64,000 bases of DNA, taken from the NCBI RefSeq assembly GCF_016808095.1, contig NC_068976.1, positions 21,546,371-21,610,370 of the forward strand, given 5' to 3'. This DNA is from Vigna angularis. Lineage: Eukaryota; Streptophyta; Magnoliopsida; Fabales; Fabaceae. A program made the position numbers and the translations under genes. Positions 62,211-64,000 of the stretch are shown piece by piece; position 1 is the first letter of the stretch; each line of letters starts with the position of its first letter. The notes beneath the pieces were generated by a model, which ran no database searches, had not been told where the DNA came from, and saw nothing but the letters and a program-made list of their open reading frames with translations.

Positions 62211-64000
62211 TTCATTCTTAATCGCTACCAACCACACATAACATCAATTTGTACACTGATTTATAGACCGTAATATACACATTACTCATCTTTCTGCTCC
62301 TGATTTCTAATTTTACAGTTTTGAGAAATGATATTATGGAAATCAATACTTTCTTTCCACTTTTTCTGTTAACTTTTCTTCATCTACATAACAAAGAAGC
62401 TTGAACTTTGCAATATTCTATAGATTGTGTACTATATTATAGCTATTTCTATGTTACATATAAGCATACATATAAACGAATCAAAAGAAAATGTTTCCAT
62501 TACTGATTACTGGTGTGAGTGGAAGCAACAAGGTAAGACATGAATGTGCCTAATGTTATTAATTAAAGCAATAAATAGGGAGAAAAAGTCTCTTTTTGTA
62601 AATCAAAGGCTTAAATAGCAGTCTACCTCAGAATAGGGTCCAAAATAATAAATATCTGAAAGGAACTTATGCCCTATAAGAACTTTTAGATATTTTTTTC
62701 TCTTTAATTAACCATTGTTACAGGCTAACAGAAACTTAATTTTGACAACCAATTTCGGAGCAACCAAAGAGGTGCTGAATATGTATGTAAAAGGGTCTCC
62801 TAGTTTGGTTCTTAATTAATACTGTTATCTTCTTCATTTTGGCCTTTTAGACTTAAACCTATTGTAATGTTAAGTTTTGGCCACTGCTTATACGTGTCCT
62901 CAATGCTATCTTTCTTTGCTTATCATAACACAAAACCTATTAATTCCTTTATCGTCCATGATATACCCTTAATTTTGATTTTACTTAAATTGGTTTCTAG
63001 TTACTGGTTGTGATGATAAAAAGGTGGACTTTGAAACTTGCTTAGATTATATTTAATGAACAAACATTTAGTTTATTAATGTAGAGTTATTCAATATCCT
63101 TAGTTTTTACTTAAATTAATTATTTGTATTAATTTAGGCATCTTAGTTTAAAATAAAATTTCATTCAACTCAAATGTACAATTTTAATCAAATTAAAGTA
63201 ATGTTTGTAGTTTCATTCGGATAATTGTTTCCATTTTTTGTTTATTTTAAAATAATTATGAAGCATTTTCTTACAAAATGAAAATTTGTGAAACAGAGAA
63301 ATATGTTGCAAATTATTGTCATTATATTCATAGTTTTAATTTTTGTTATATCTATAAATAAATTATATAATTTTATAGTTGAAAGTTATAATAGAAATTA
63401 ACTCTTTTTTTCATAAGTATGAAATTAGTGTAAATAAAATAAAACCACAAAACAACCTTTAAAGGATATACTCAGGTAGGTTTGGTAATGGTTATAATTA
63501 ACTTTAAATATATAATATTATATTTATTTATATAACAAGTTATATTTGCTTTATTCTTGATTTTTAACCTAAAATTTAAGTCAAATTATTTGATTTAGGT
63601 AAGTAAATTAAACAAATTAAAGAAAATTTGGAATTTAAGATTTTTTAATAAGTTTCTAGTGAACTGTTTATCGGTTTTGAACACCCCATACTCACAATAT
63701 TTAAGTTTAGTGAAGTTTATTTAAATTTTCATAGCCAAAAATATAATACTATGAGATCATAAAGCTTTTTCTCTTCATAAAATAAGAGTGAAAGGGATTC
63801 TTAAACCAGTTCTAATGTTATATTGTGCATTTATATAATATCTAAATTATTTACATTTCATAATTATCAAAATTGTACCATGTGAACAATTCAATTATAA
63901 TATTGGTTAATTATGAATTCTAACAAAAAACACATGCTTCAAAATCTAGGATAAGGGTGTAAACCAGCAAAACGTTTATAACTTATATTTAAACATAAAT
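62211..64000. other. 3' flank of PADRE gene and AT-rich DNA to window end
   Basis: Presumed 3' UTR followed by AT-rich intergenic sequence. No gene, repeat family or RNA recognised. Confidence 0.5.

Overview
The window is nuclear DNA of a flowering plant. Its genes carry GT-AG introns, plant-only families are present, and the intergenic DNA is very AT-rich with long (AT)n tracts. The repeats (a TRIM beginning TGTTGGAAGTCCCACATCG, a foldback MITE ending in GGTTAAATATGTTTTTG, GACGTCGG-type subterminal repeats) look like those of legumes, perhaps Phaseolus or Vigna. That taxonomic guess comes from remembered repeat types, not from a search.

Layout. 0-13.5 kb is gene-rich: the 3' half of an organellar HflX-type GTPase gene (+), then on the minus strand a tRNA-Glu(UUC), a U1 snRNA gene with its own USE and TATA promoter, and a complete nine-exon PRAF/RLD gene (PH, RCC1, FYVE, BRX; about 1107 aa). 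13.5-36.6 kb has no intact gene: AT-rich DNA, remnants of OTU-like and plant-mobile-domain (PMD) proteins, a degenerate GACGTC-rich transposon, and a 7.56-kb non-autonomous LTR retrotransposon with almost identical 2.25-kb LTRs and a TTAAA target duplication. 36.7-41.5 kb is an eight-exon homeobox gene (minus) with a TRIM in its fourth intron. 43.7-45.8 kb is a single-exon 16-repeat P-class PPR gene (+), related to Arabidopsis At5g01110, whose last motif is tandemly duplicated past the stop codon. 46-61 kb is again gene-free, with a foldback MITE, a hAT-like element, a long-inverted-repeat (MULE-like) element and AT microsatellites. 61.5-62.2 kb is an intronless PADRE/DUF4228 gene (+). The last 1.8 kb is AT-rich and empty.

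The genes are not a cluster or pathway. They are independent housekeeping or regulatory loci: organellar ribosome-associated GTPase, translation (tRNA), splicing (U1), auxin and gravity signalling or endomembrane function (PRAF/RLD), transcription (homeobox), organellar RNA processing (PPR) and stress response (PADRE). I found no previously undescribed multi-gene system. The most informative features are the recent LTR insertion, the intronic TRIM, the PPR motif duplication, the U1 gene and the inverted-repeat element with an internal acidic reading frame. Exon boundaries were placed by hand from splice sites and reading-frame continuity.
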